Positions 33,001-45,850 of a DNA stretch of 64,000 nucleotides are shown piece after piece (position 1 is the stretch's first letter; each line of letters begins with the position of its first letter). The DNA comes from Cephalotus follicularis (Eukaryota > Streptophyta > Magnoliopsida > Oxalidales > Cephalotaceae): positions 62,001 through 126,000 of the forward strand of contig BDDD01000913.1 in the NCBI GenBank assembly GCA_001972305.1, in the 5' to 3' direction. Under the pieces are notes generated by a model. It had not been told where the DNA came from. It searched no databases and worked only from the letters and a program-made list of their open reading frames with translations. The translations under genes were made by a program, and so were the position numbers.

Positions 33001-34193
33001 TTCTTTAGTGTTAATTTTTTCCGTATTAGTAGTTTTATTTATTTAATTCCTTTATTGTTAATATTCTAATTGTTAATCTATGATTGTTTTGTAATTTAAT
33101 GGTATTTATAATTTGTAGAAATTGTGACAATTAATTAATATGCACTATATATTCCTTTTATAAGTATTGTATATATGTAGCAAATTATCTCTATATGTAT
33201 CTCAAACTCAAGGTTTAATAACACCTTAAACATTTCAATCGTATAATAATTGCAAGTCCCCATAATTTTATAATTTGATGTATATAATAATCTTTAATAA
33301 TATGCGTTAAATTATAATTGTAACTCCCATGTGACATTTGAGAATCGATAAAGTATGAGATATAGTTTTTTTGATAATGTGTTGAATTTTGATGTTTTAA
33401 CCTCCTGGTCTCATAAGTTTATACCATCAGCCCCACGTTATCTAATATCATGTTACCATTTTTCTTTTTACCTTTGATAGTTAATAATTCCATGAATTTC
33501 CACCTAGCTTACAAATGCCAAACCCACCAAATACATTGTCATGATGCAGCACCAGATTTGCCATGCATTGACACCTATTCAATGAAAAACAAAACCACCG
33601 CTTCCTTTATCATGTTATCAGCAAAACATGCTACTAAAATGCCACCTTACATAATAACTTAACACCTGGCTATTCAAAATAAAGCCAAATTTTTCATTAG
33701 AATCCAGCCACCTCTTTGACTTGCCTCCACCTATTTCTATAAATACAATTGATAGAATTAATAGTGACTATAGCTTGACACTAAACCAAAACTACCAGAC
33801 AGTTTGCCACTATTGTATATCAAATTGACACCTAGACCAAACTAAGGAAAGAGAAACAATAGCGACTGCTATTGGAGAGGGCAACAACGAGGGCATTTAA
33901 TGCCTTTGCCGTTAGCCCTTTTATCTGTTTTCATTTTTTGAAATAAGACATGACGAAGGCACTTTTTGCTCTTATCATGCCCTCACTCCATATAAGTAAA
34001 AATACACACGTTTGTGAATTCTTTTTTTTATTTTTTTAAGAAGCATGGCGAGGGCACTTAATGCCTTCGTCGTACCCTCGCTGTTTAATTACCTACATCT
34101 ACAACATTTCATCACTCTCTCTTCGTCAAATTTTGCCGCCGCTCTCTTTGTCTCTATCTTCATCTCTCTCTCCACTCTCTTCATCTCTCTTTC
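33001..34193. other. AT-rich non-coding DNA with GGCAYTTAATGCC palindromes
   Basis: No conserved frame. Near 33890 and again near 34055 GAGGGCATTTAATGCC or GAGGGCACTTAATGCC recurs, with a related CGAAGGCAC at about 33952 and TGCCCTC at about 33980. This looks like a subterminal repeat region of a DNA transposon, but no terminal repeat was found. The last 90 bases are a pyrimidine-rich TCTCTC stretch like a 5' UTR. Confidence 0.5.
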
Positions 34194-36810
34194 TGTCACA
34201 CACCGAACCGTGGGATGGGCCCCACAACTCGACAAGTGGCAATCTGTACAATCATCATCATTATTAATCATAAAAATTTAAAATTTTTTTAAATCATAAA
34301 CATAATCCTTAATTTAGTGTATGGATATACAGACTCATTTTTTTACATATAAAAAATACACTGCTACAAACCAGCAGGTAAAATATATAAATTTTTTTTT
34401 ATTTCCTGCAATTCGTTCATAAAAGCGTACTGTCGAGGAGGAGGAACTTACTGCACTCTTTATCCTTGCCGCTGCTGTGATGTGCCACCCCTACCTGTTC
34501 CTATACCTAGCTCATTCAAAGGAATGGGTCAGCAACCCTGAGGGTTGTGTAGGCTACCACATATTCGGGCACATACCAGAGAAACAAACAATAGAAGCAG
34601 AGGAGAAATAATAATAAAGCATAAATACCATAAAAGTATACCACAATCCTTATAGTAACATTTCATTTCCTTTGTCCTCGGACTACACTACTCAAACCAT
34701 ACATATCAATCACATACATAGGAGTCTAGTCCGGTCATCTTATGGTCTGGTCAATATACAAGGTTCACCTTTACGCTCACCAGCTTGCGGAATTCTCCTC
34801 CATGTTCACCTGTTAAGCAGAATTCGCCCTTTGCTCACCTGCTCTGCGGTTCACCCTTCGGATCACCAGTTCTGGCGGAATTCACCTTTAGGTTCACCAT
34901 TGGCTGATTCTCCAGAGATCACCTACTCACGGAGTTCACCCCGTAGGTTCACCTGCTCAGCGGAATTCTCCCTTGTTGGGCTCACCTGCTTGGGACCATC
35001 TATATAATTCTTTTCCTTTTATATTCCATTTCCTATTTCCTTCTCTTTCCTTTAATTATTTCCCTTTCTTTCCTTTAACATTCTTAATCCATTTTTTTTT
35101 CCAGACCAGGGCTCACCATTGTGTATGACACTTTCTATACACAGAGCTTTTTTTAATGCGTGCATAGCGCATGAAGGCCGTTATTCACTATGTAAAGGCA
35201 TTTTTTTTACACATCTATACCAACCTTCCATTTACTTCCTTATGGGTGCATGCAGTTTTTTTGATCATTTACTTAAGTGCATGCCAGGGAACATTGGTAG
35301 CTTCATTGGTTTTTTTCCCATGCAGAGGATGTGGGTAGGATCCCACGCAGTGGCCATCTCTTCTTTTTTTGTACCAGGAGCGCTAGGCCGGGAACAAAGT
35401 GCATGCATTGGGAAGGATTTTTTTGGACGGCTCTTTGGGTGCCTGGCAGAGGACCATAACACATGCATGGTAGGAGAGAACCCGCAACGGCTCCTCTAGC
35501 AATGGCGCAAAGCAACGCTGGGTTCCTCTGGCCCTATGACAGCTCGACATGGGAGCTCGGCAAGCACTGGAGGGAAGCTTGGGCCTTGCATGGAGCTCGA
35601 CGTTGAGCTCAGGCATGGTAGGAGCTCGGGCAAGGTGGCAGCTCTGGCATGGCTTGGAGCTCGGCACCTCAACCATGGCAGCTTGGACACTCAAGCTCGG
35701 CGTCATGGAGCTTGGGCATTCACCTTGGTAGCTCCGGCATTCACCTCGTCAGCTTGGGAATTCATACCTTGGACGCATGATCCATACTTGCTAGCGATGA
35801 AGGGAGCTCGGTGCCTGCCAGGGAAGGCGAGGCGAGTAGCCATGCCTGGACGCATGGCTAGGGGAGCTCAACTCCACCACGACACCTTTACCATGACGCC
35901 TATGTGCATTTTGCACCGTTAACACGTACTAAATCGAAGCGCCATGGATGAAATGCTCAAAGATTATGCATGCAGGTTAGCATTATATCGAGTCCCGTGT
36001 TCAACAACAGCATAACTTATATAATTACAAACAACAAAAACATTACATAAAAGCAATCAAGCAAGCAATGGGCGCACATAGAAGACAAACATCAACAATC
36101 ACACACACAAGCTGGTAGGCACTCGGATATGGAGTAAACTACCTGAAAAACGGTTGGAAACGAAGATTATCTTCTTCCTTCTTGAATTCTGGACTCTCTT
36201 CTGGCCGAGGACTGCTACTCGCTTAAGCTTGCCTTATTCCTTCACTCTCGCACGATTTTCTTTCTTCCAGGAGATGGGCGTTTTTTTTCAGGGGCAGGAA
36301 TTCTCCCGAGGAAGGCCCCAACTTGTCTTCTTCTTTTTTTTTCACCAGCATCTAGCCCCATCTCCCACTTCTCTCGCCTTTCTCTCGATTTTTTTTGACA
36401 CGAGAGTATAAAAAATAGCAACAGCGTGTCCTTCGGCATTTTCCTCCTTTTATAGTCACAAGTGGAAGAATCCAGAACTTCCTACACAATTCCAACGAAT
36501 GCAGGCCTTGCTTAGCGTCTGGGTCAACCTTCTCCCTTGGGCCTTCTCTTCTTTCTTTCACTCTTGGGTCCAATATTTACACTTCCTACCCAGCCCAAGG
36601 AAAAAGAAGCATTTCCTTTAAGCCCAACAAGTCAATTATTACATTAAATCCAGCCCAAGGAGAAAAACATATTTTCTTTAGCCCAAGTCCACAAATTATA
36701 TTCCCTTAAGGCCCAAATAAATACATCATAAAATTCAGGCCCAGCCCAAAAGGTGGGAAGATAATTACAAAGCCCAATAATAATAATTTATAGTATTGAG
36801 GGCTCTTACA
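34194..36810 (+). mobile_element. Solo LTR A (TGTCACACACCG family)
   Basis: TGTCACACACCGAACCGTGG to GGGCTCTTACA, flanked by CTTTC on both sides (34189-34193 and 36811-36815). It is collinear with the solo LTRs at 40159 and 46947. No primer site or coding sequence. It carries ten T7 lattice runs (35094-35418 and 36282-36390). Confidence 0.93.
34755..34995 (+). repeat. TTCACC-rich minisatellite in solo LTR A
   Basis: Imperfect units of about 30 bp built from GGAATTCACC and GGTTCACCTGCTC. The same block is at 40710-40945 in LTR B and, inverted, at 48935-49180 in LTR C. Confidence 0.85.
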
Positions 36811-38500
36811 CTTTCGATCCACTCTGTTCACCCTCCAGATCGTAACACACCATTCACTCTTTTCTCCTATCCACTCTATTGAAGCCACGCCGTCCAAATC
36901 ACCATCCCTCTCTTTTGTTTCTTCTCACAGTGCCGCTCCCTCTTCTTTAGCAACGCACCCTGATTTGAGGTATTGAAACATAATTTTTTTGTTATCTTTA
37001 CATATATAATGATATATATATTTTTTCTATAAAGTGAGAATTGTATAATAGTTTTAATTCAATTACACTACCTTTAGGTCCTATTAAATACACATTCTCA
37101 TACATGTACTGCTAATCCTGCTTTTGTATTAGGCGTTCAGAAATTACACTACTAAAGATTCTCACACCTCCACTGATTCTTGATTTTAATTTTTGAGTAT
37201 GCTATCTTCCTTTTTTATATCTAATTGATGCTTAATAATGTTCTTGCGTGTTGTTTGATTTTGTCTTGTTAGGTACCTATTCTTGCAAGCTTTTTTATAT
37301 CTAATCTTGCCTAGGCTTTGAGTAGTGGCATAAGACCCTACTCCCAAATCCATTTGTAAATATCATCTATGTATGTTTGGGGCTTTAACGTTGTTACTGA
37401 ATTATCATCAATTAAACGTACATCATATTTTGTCTCTCCTTGGTGTTAGGAAGTAGAATTAATACACTCAATAAAAAGGTGTATTTCATAATATCTAAAA
37501 CTCTACCAATAGTTAGAGAATGTAAAACTTACCCTACTGTGCTACCTTCGGTTTATTGAGTCCAAGAAATACTCTTCTAATTTTTAACATCTGTATTGGT
37601 GAGATTAGTATCGTCTTCTTCTTCTTCTTCTTTTTTAATTCAATGATTAGTTATCTTCTAATTTAACATTTGTACATTTGTGAAATGATTGGATTAGCGA
37701 GCTCACTAATTTCAGCGACTATATATGCTCATATAATTTGACAAAAAGAAAAACATTTTCAACAATATCTAAAACCCTTAACTACTACTATTTTGTAATA
37801 CTGAAATATGAATTCAATTCGTCATTGGTTATATTTATATCCCTCTAATACATCACGTGGCGATATATACTAAACAAATAGTATATAATCATGTAATCTA
37901 AAAAGTAAAATTTGTTAAATAATTAAGTGATGAACACTTATTTTTTTATGAAGACAAATAATTAATTAATACATATGTGATTAGGCGTTATTGAACTAGT
38001 ACACAATGTGACTTTTGTAATGAGTGTATTTAAGAACTAGCCTTTGTGTTTTTTATTAAAATCAATCAATTATGGTAGTGGATTTTAATTTTTTTTAAAA
38101 AGATAACAACATTGCAAGCGGAATTAATACTGCAACATTCGAATTGCATACATCGAAATATTAACAAACTATAAAACCACAAATAAAAACTATATGGAGG
38201 TTACAACAGCAAATATTAATTAACCTGAATGAATAACTCAAATTTTTTTGAAGCCGAAACATTAATCGAGTAATGACGATAACCAAAGAGCTACAGTTTA
38301 AATTCTGAAGTAGTTAAACATTGAATAGTAGGTTGCTAAGTTAAATGTGATTCATTGAGAACTCAATTATGAATTATGCATATTGTTAAGTACTAATGTC
38401 AATTATTAATGTAGATTTACAATATGGATTAGTGTAATTATATAAAATATTGTATTTATTTATTACACAAATGATCTGCAACTAATTGTATATTCCAAAT
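36811..38500. other. Pyrimidine-rich block followed by AT-rich intron-like DNA
   Basis: 36811-36965 continues the TCTC-rich stretch interrupted by solo LTR A and ends GATTTGAG|GTATTG, a plausible exon/intron donor. The rest is AT-rich with a (CTT)n run near 37618 and no frame. It may be the 5' region of a decayed gene or of the CACTA element whose transposase lies right of 55038; unresolved. Confidence 0.45.
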
Positions 38501-39330
38501 TGATATGGGGAAAAATCTATCTATACACAGAACGGCACGTGTCCTTCGCAGACATAGCCAAGTCTCTAGGGGCATTAAAGCTTACATGTGTATGGGCCAG
38601 AAGAAGCTTATTAACCCCAGCTTGAGAAGCAGGTGAAGACATCCTCCTCGGCATCAGTGCCGAGGAACTCCTCCTTGGTTGCATTGCAAAGGACGTCCTC
38701 CTCAGCACCAGTGCCGAGTACCTCCTCCTTGACTGCATCGTAGAAGACCTATTCCTCGACAGCATCGCAGATGACCTATTGCTTCAGGCGCCAACCCTTG
38801 AAGAAGCTCTCGACGTTGAAGACCTTGAAGCGGATAAGAGACCAGAGGACCTCTCCTTCCTCGTCCTCCATAGGATGAAGCCATAAAATTAGCCTACATT
38901 CAAGCGATTCACCTCTTCAAACATGGAAAGATAAGATATGATAAACGTCTTATAGGGAATGTACCACCAAATCCGGCGGAGATCAAGGGAAATGTCCGAG
39001 ATCCTTGGCATTTTCTTAGGGGCACAACAACCACCTCCGATTTACACACTCAGGCAGTTACAAACCAACATTATAAATACTAGTTTCACAGTCAAAACAA
39101 AGGTCAGCCATTTTTACTCTCAAAAGAACCTTATTTTCTCTGTGTAGCGCCTAACTTGAGCATCGGAGTGTCTCCGGGAGAACAACCTCCTGGACCTTAA
39201 ACGAGTTCGTTTATCTTGTGTAGGGATTATCAACCAACCAATCTTCTTCTCGGACATATTCTAGCGTTTCCAGTAACAAATCAAAGCCCTCCACTAGGGC
39301 ACTATTGAAGGAAAGTTTTCTTCATCAACA
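38501..39330 (+). repeat. 5' LTR of the Tat element
   Basis: TGATATGGGGAAAAATC to TTCATCAACA. It contains repeated CAGTGCCGAGGAACTCCTCC words near 38660-38750 and the GAGCATCGGAGTG block near 39157. Confidence 0.92.
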
Positions 39331-39332
39331 GT

Positions 39333-39350
39333 TGGCGCCGTCTGTGGGAA
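39333..39350 (+). other. Primer binding site of the Tat element
   Basis: TGGCGCCGTCTGTGGGAA, two bases after the LTR. This is the non-methionine primer site usual for Tat elements. Confidence 0.88.
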
Positions 39351-39375
39351 ACGCAGCAAAAAGCCATCAAGAATC

Positions 39376-42300
39376 ATGCCTTCGAGAAAGAACATCAACA
39401 ACCAGTCTGGAGCCACCAGCAGCCGACAACAGGAGATCCCACCTCCTCCTCCTGAAGTTGGTCAAATTACAGCTCCGAAACAAGCTCTTATCACAGAGGA
39501 GCAACTCAATCAGCTCCTCTAGGGAATGGAGCACCTCACAAACTTATTGGCAACCGATCTAGCCAACCAGGGCCAGGCTGGACCTGCCCAAACAAACAGC
39601 CAAGGACAAAACGGTCTTGACCAGCCAATGGTGGAGATTGGACACCCAGAGGTGCCAGGCGAAATCCGTTGAGGGGAGAGGGACTCCCCCCGAGGCGGTC
39701 AGGGGACAATATTCCCCTAGGGAGGAGACCTGAGATCAATGCATCTCAGAGGGTAGAGTCCTCAACTATCCGGGATCAGCCCAACGATCCCAGAAGAGTT
39801 CATTCTAAGCACCAGGCCATGGAGGTTGATCCCCAAGGGGAGGCCAGGGGGGTAGAGGATGCACAAGCATGATCCAATGCCCCACGCAGAGCAAGAACGA
39901 TCCAGGGGAGCAGGGTAGACCGCGCGGCCACACTGGCTGGGGAGTCATGAGTCTCTAGTAGGGCTAGGAACATTGAGGATGTGGAGCAAGTAATGAATAG
40001 AAGGCTTGCTGAGATGGAGAGAAGGTTCCGAGGAGCGCAACAGCAGGGGGGACGTCTGTTCGAGGTGCACAACATTAGCGCACACCCCTTCACATCCGAG
40101 ATAATGGTGAAGCGTATTCCTAGTGGATTCTAGCTCCCAAATCTCGACAAATATGATGTGTCACGCCCTGAATCGTGGGTTGGGCCCCACGACTCAACAC
40201 ATGGAAATCCGTACAATCATCATTAATCAATACCATAAAATTTAAAACTTAAATAATCATAAACATAAACAATTTATTTAATGTGTGGATATACAGACCC
40301 AGATAAATACAATAAAAATACACTGCTACAACCATCAGATAAATGAAATACATATTATTCCTTGGAAGTCTGATCATAAAGCGTACTGTCGAGGAGGAAT
40401 TTACGATAATCTTTTATCCTTGGTGCTGCTGCGATGTGCCTCCACTACCTGTTCCTATACCTGGCCCATTCAAAAGAATGGGTCAGCAACCCTGGGGGTT
40501 GTGTAGGTTACCACATATACGGGTACATACCAGAGGAACAACAATAAATGCAAAGGAGAAATAAATATGCATGCCTACCATGAATGCAGATCACAATATA
40601 ACATCCTCACATAGAAACCACCATCCTTTATCCTCAGACTACTCTACCCAAGCCATACATATCACATACAGAGGAGTCTAGTTTGGTCATCCTATGGTCT
40701 GGTCAGTGTACAAAGTTCACCTTTTGGCTCACCAACCCACGGTATTCTCCTCCAGGTTCACCTGCTGAGCGGAATTCACCCTTTGCTCACCTGCTCTGCG
40801 GTTCATCCTTTTAATCACTAGCTCTGGCGGAATTCACCCTTAGGTTCACCATTGGCGGATTTGCCTGAGATCACCAGCCTCGCGGAGTTCACCCCTTAGG
40901 CTAACCTGCTCGACGAAATTCTCCCCTCTTGAGCTCACCAGCCTGGGACCATCAATCTAAATCTTTTCCTTTTTCATTCCATTTTCTAATTCTATTTCCT
41001 TCCCTTAATTATTTCCCTTTTATTCCTTTAGCATTCTAAGTTCATTCCTTTAGCCAGACCAGGGCTCACCATTGTGCATGGCACTTTCCATGCGCAAGGT
41101 TCACCTCAAAGTGTGCATGGTGCATGCATAGCAATTACCTTTACTTATTACTAGCCAGGGGACACATGCATGCTTCTCTCCCCAGGCAATGCATGCATAC
41201 ACTATAACTTCTCACATAGAGCTGGCCATTTATCACGTGTGCACATGGATCTTTTAATGTACCCGCACATGCCAAGGACGCATGTAAGGTTTGAACGCCA
41301 GGGGACTCATGCGTCTTCATATAGCCTTGCCTTACCGGGTGAGCGTATACTGAAGATGCATGCTAGGGGACAACGCAGGCATGCTCGGCTCGTGACAGGG
41401 GAGCTCACGATGGGTGTATGTGGACACGCGTGGCTGGGGAGAGCCATGGACAGCTCCTCAGGCATTGGCACGCAGCGTATGGCACCCCTGGCGTTGGTAT
41501 CCCTGGCACGACTCTTCTGGTTTATCATCCATGATGCCTGGGCGTGGCAGGGCAGCTCGGGCATGGCTGCCCTGCATCGCACTTCCCCGGCTCAGGCCTT
41601 CCCTGGCATTACTTCTCCTCGGGCACATGCCTTCCTTGGCATTACCTCTCCTCGGGCGCATGCCTTCCCTGGCATTACCTCCATGAGCTTAGGTCTCCCC
41701 TGGCATCACCACCTCGGCACCGCTGGCATGGTATCTCCTGCACGGCGCCTCTGGCATGACACCACGGGTGTGTGTCACCACCGCATGGCTCCCCAAGCCT
41801 TAGCAAAGGAGCTTCGACATTGCATAGGAAGCTCAGGCCTTACACTTCAAGCGTGCTGGCCAGGCGTACACCCAGTTTCCAGGCAGCCAGGCGGTAGCAA
41901 TGGAGTTCAGCATCGGCCTGGCATGAATACAGAGGCATTGCATAGCATACTAGGACGCATTCACAGTGCACGCCAATGACGGGAGGAGCTCAGTGCTTGC
42001 TTGCGAGGAGCTCGGCGAGCCTCCATGCTTGGATGCATGGCCAGGGGAGTTTCGAGCTTCGTCATGGTTACTCTATAAACGGCGTATTCGTACGCATATG
42101 CACGGTTAGTGCGTATTAACACAATGCCAGGGGTGCGCCACAGTGATGTGTAAGATCACTTGCCCAGGTACACGAGGCGCACGTGTTGTCCAAGGACCAA
42201 TTTACTATTTCTAAATTTACATTACTAAACAATCAATCATTAACACACGCACAAGCAATAGTAAAGTAACATATAATCTCAATCACACATACAGAGGAAC

Positions 42301-43493
42301 AACACACAGAAAACATACACACACACAAGATAGTAGGCACTCGGACATGGAGCAACCTACCTGAGGTAAAGGTAGAAAACAGAGATTGCTTCCTTCCTCT
42401 TGAATTCTGGACTTCCTTCCATCAGGGGTCTGCTACACACCTTTAGCCTTGCCAATTTCTTCTTCCTTGCACAAAGTCTTACTCCCAGGGAATGGTATAT
42501 ATACCATTGGAGTGTAGGGGACATGGGAGCTCCATGGACAACACCCACTTTGTCTTCTTCTTCCCACTCTCTCATTCTCCCGATTTTGTAGAGGAACTGT
42601 GCAAGAAAATGTTCAAAAGTATGTATGCAGGCCACCACCCACCTTTTATACACGTGAGAGGAAGGATCTAGAATTGTTGAGACAATTCTCAACGGTTCAG
42701 GGCCTTCCCCATGCCTTGGGCCAACCTACTCCAATTGGGCCTACCTCCTCACTTGGGCCAAATTACACTTTCCATTCACCAGCCCAAAAATTCAATTACT
42801 ACATTAAATTCAGCCCAAGGAGAGTAACACAATCTTTTTAGACCAAAGTCACAAAATATGTTCCATTAAGGCCCAAATAAATACATCATGAAATTTGGGC
42901 CCAGCCCAAAAGGCGGAAAAATAATTACAAAGCCCGGTAATAATATTTTATAATATTTAGGGCTCTTACATGATGTGTCCACGGATCCCATCCAACATGT
43001 GCGCACCTACATTCAAACCATGTTGGTGCACCAAGCCTCGGACGCCACACTTTGCCGAGGATTCCCGGCAACATTAACTGGTGCAGCCCAGTCGTGGTAT
43101 TTCACCCTGGATAAGGGTTTGGTAGAGAATTTCGATCATTTTATAGAACTGTTCATACCCAAGTTCCTCAACAGTACTACGCAGTGGAGGAACTCTATCC
43201 ATTTGATTAATATGGTGCAGGGAAGAGATGAGTCACTGAGAGATTACCTTACCATATTCAACAGGGAGTATCTTACTGTGAAAGACCTGGAGCCATCATT
43301 CGCCATGGAAGCATTGAATAGTGGGATAAGGAATAACTCGTCCTTCACTTTCTCCCTTTTGAAGAAACCTATGATGGATATGGAAGACCTGCTGAGGAGA
43401 GCAGAAAAGTATGTCAACGCCGAGGAAGAGATCAAGTCTAGGAAACAAAAAACAGCTTGGTCGGGCCATCAGGAGGAGAAAGGGGAGCATTCA
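39376..43493 (+). pseudogene. gag: Tat gag, split by a solo LTR and several stops
   Basis: Starts ATG at 39376 (MPSRKNINNQSG) with a glutamine- and proline-rich N-terminus broken by stops (after EQLNQLL near 39520, after VPGEIR near 39670). The capsid part starts before LTR B (PNLDKYD) and resumes after it at 42976 (STDPIQHVRTYIQTM, TGAAQSWYFTL, RRAEKYVNAEEE), ending 43493. The codon across the TGATG duplication confirms the join. No zinc knuckle is visible. 43494-43798 is frameshifted gag/protease linker. Confidence 0.85.
40159..42970 (+). mobile_element. Solo LTR B, inserted in Tat gag
   Basis: TGTCACGCCCTGAATCGTGG to AGGGCTCTTACA with TGATG duplicated at 40154-40158 and 42971-42975. Collinear with LTRs A and C. 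A 269-codon frame at 41170-41979 lies in its GC- and CATG-rich middle; the same region of A and C does not keep it, so it is not called a gene. Confidence 0.93.
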
Positions 43494-43798
43494 TGAAATG
43501 CTCTCAGGAAGAAAGAGAAGAGGAAGGAGAGGTCAGAACTGTCCAAGGAAGACCTCAGGCACAAACTCTCCAGGAGAGAGGACTCACCCAAGGGAGGGGC
43601 ACCATCCCATCCTACAACAACTTCGCCCCCCCTCCCTCCTGGACACACGCACCAGAATACTTGCTGTGGAGAAGGATAAGGTCCCTATCCAATGGCCTGA
43701 AAAGATGAGGTCCCCAACAGAGAAGAGGGACGTGGAAAAATACATATGGTGGTGAACATAAGAATGCCAGAAAAGCCTATGGGAGGCAATCCCTTGCT

Positions 43799-44285
43799 AT
43801 GCAGCAAATTCATCACAGTAAAAGGCTGAGAACATGTGGAGATGAGGAGGTGATATCCTTCTCGAAGGCGGACTATGAGGGAGTATGTCTCCCTCACGAT
43901 GATCAAGTGGCGGTAACTCTTCAAGTGGCATTTTTCACTATGAAGAGGATTCTCATTGATAGCAGGAGATTGGCCGATATCCTGTACAAACACGCATTTG
44001 ATCAGCTAAGGATACCGACCAACTAGATAAAGCCCGTGAAGACCCCACTGGTTGGCTTTGCAGGGGAGATGGTACATCCTCTGGGATCCATTGACCTGCC
44101 CATGGTTACAGGTACGGCCCCACGCCAGACCCAGGTGGAGATGACGTTCATGGTAATGGACACACCAAGCCCTTACAATGCCATAATAGGATGACTAGGT
44201 CTAAACTTAATGGAGGCGATATTATCCATGAGACACTTATTGATGAAGTTCCCTACAAGGTTTGGCGTGGGGTAAGCCAGAGGAG
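43799..44285 (+). pseudogene. Tat protease region
   Basis: Same frame as the RT start downstream. ISFSKADYEGV then ILIDSRRLADILYKHAFDQL: the catalytic D-S-G of Ty3 proteases is D-S-R here, an inactivating change. [10 protein letters not shown] matches the second conserved block. Stops near 44026, 44192 and 44278. Confidence 0.8.
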
Positions 44286-44296
44286 ATCAACAGGCA

Positions 44297-45850
44297 GTGA
44301 GGCAGTGCTACAAGACTGCCATTATGGATAAAGGGAAGGAAAATGTACTTCCTATTGCAAATGTGGAGCTCAGAGGAGGTGTGGAACCTGAGCATCCACA
44401 ACCTATTGAGGATATGATCCAAGCGCCCCTAGAAGAGGGCAACACTGAAATAGTGTTCCAAGTTGGCTCACAGGTTGGAGAGGTGGAGAAGGAGGAATTA
44501 ATAACATTCCTTCAAAATAACAGAGATGTATTTGCCTGGTCGGCAGAGGAGGTCCCTGGGATCAGCCCAAATTTAATGGTTCACAAGCTAAGTGTGGATT
44601 CAATGAGGCCCTCGACCAGGAAAAAGAAGAGAAACTTTTCTCCTGAGAGGCAACAGGCAATAGCTGAAGAGGTGAGCAAGCTATTACAGGCAGGGTTCAT
44701 AAGGGAAGTGCGTTACTCAGATTGGCTGGCGAACCCCTACTGGTCAAAAAAGCAAATTGCAAGTGGAGGGTGTGCATTGATTTCACATAACTCAACAAAG
44801 CTTGTCCCAAGGATCACTTCCCTCTCCCAAAGATATATCAGTTGGTGGATGCAACCTTGGGATACAGAATGTTATGCTTCTTGGATGCCTACTCAGGGTA
44901 TAATCAAATCCCCATGTATGGGCCTGACGAGAACAAGAAAGCTTTCATCACAGACCAGCGGATGTATTGTTATAAGGTCATGCCCTTTGGACTGAAGAAT
45001 GCAGGGGCCATCTACCAATGACTGGTCAACAAAATCTTTGAACCTCAAATTGGGAGAAGCATGGAGGTTTATATCGACGACATGCTCGTCAAGACCCCAG
45101 TCAGGAGCCCTCACATTAAAGATTTGGAGGAAATATTTGAGGTACTGAGAAGATACAACATGAAACTTAACCCATCCAAGTGCAGTTTTAGGGTCACCTC
45201 TGGCAAGTTCCTCGGATTCATGGTTTCAAGTAGAGGAATATAGGCCAACCCAGAGAAGATCTCGGTAGTTCAGAGTATGAAACCTCCCCAAACAATCAGG
45301 GATGTTCAAAAGCTAAATGGAAAGATTGCAGCCCTGAGCAGGTTTGTATCAAAATCAGTAGAGAAGTGCCTCCCATTCTTTAAGGTGCTCAGGGATCCCA
45401 AGGGATTTTCCTGGTCAGACGAATGCCAAGCTGCCTTCGACAAGTTGAAGGAATACATGGCTTCCCCTCCTCTGATCTCAAAACCTAAGGATGGGGAAGA
45501 CTTGTATTTGTACCTTGCGGCCACCTCAGGCGCAGTGAGTGCAGTGCTATTTAGGGAGGAGGAGAAAGTTCAAAGGCCAGTGTATTATGTGAGCAAGGCT
45601 TTAAATGATTCTAAGGGGAGGTACCTAGAGGTAGAGAAGTTTGCCTATGCTCTGATCATAGCAGCCAAAAAATTGAGGTCATATTTTCAAGCCCATACAA
45701 TCAAGGTTCTAACTGACAAACCGCTTAAACAAGTTCTTGCAAAGCCTGACACCTCAGGAAGATTAATCAAGTGGTCAGTCGAACTAGGCGAGTATGATGT
45801 GAAGTTTGAAGCCAGGCCAGCAATCAAATCACAGGTCCTGGACGACTTTG
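44297..45850 (+). pseudogene. pol: Tat reverse transcriptase and RNase H
   Basis: RT starts with NNRDVFAWSAEEVPGI and LLQAGFIREV, shifts frame near 44740, and continues with FLDAYSGYNQI, CYKVMPFGLKNAGA and the catalytic VYIDDMLVK (about 45067). RT thumb and RNase H follow in one frame from 45277 (LSRFVSKSVEKCLPFFK, FSWSDECQAAFDKLK, LYLYLAATSGAVSAVL, IKVLTDKPLKQVL). Stops near 44790, 45018 and 45241. It would copy element RNA; as it stands it cannot make a full enzyme. Confidence 0.9.

Larger units (their letters stand above)
24942..36396. other. Phase-locked lattice of T7 overwrites, 54-bp period
   Basis: Thirty-eight runs of at least seven T's start at 24942, 24996, 25050, 25104, 25158, 25212; 25428, 25482, 25536, 25590, 25644; 26670 to 26994 (seven); 30774; 30936 to 31368 (nine); 35094 to 35418 (seven); 36282, 36336, 36390. 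Every start equals 48 modulo 54. At eight sites in the copia LTR pair the other copy has seven different bases and the same total length, so bases are replaced, not inserted. The runs cross four repeat copies, always as T on the given strand whatever the element orientation. I read this as an assembly or file artefact, not biology; treat bases there as unknown. Confidence 0.95.

Noticed and set aside
34045-34281. Short open frames spanning the start of solo LTR A
   Set aside because: They cross the LTR border at 34194 and are made of pyrimidine-rich sequence; no conserved protein.
24942-36396. T7 runs as natural poly-T or a satellite with a 54-bp unit
   Set aside because: Flanking sequence differs at every site, the sister LTR lacks the runs, and one phase holds across unrelated elements.
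41170-41979. A 269-codon open frame in solo LTR B
   Set aside because: It lies in a CATG- and GC-rich LTR segment with internal repeats, and the sister LTRs A and C do not keep the frame.
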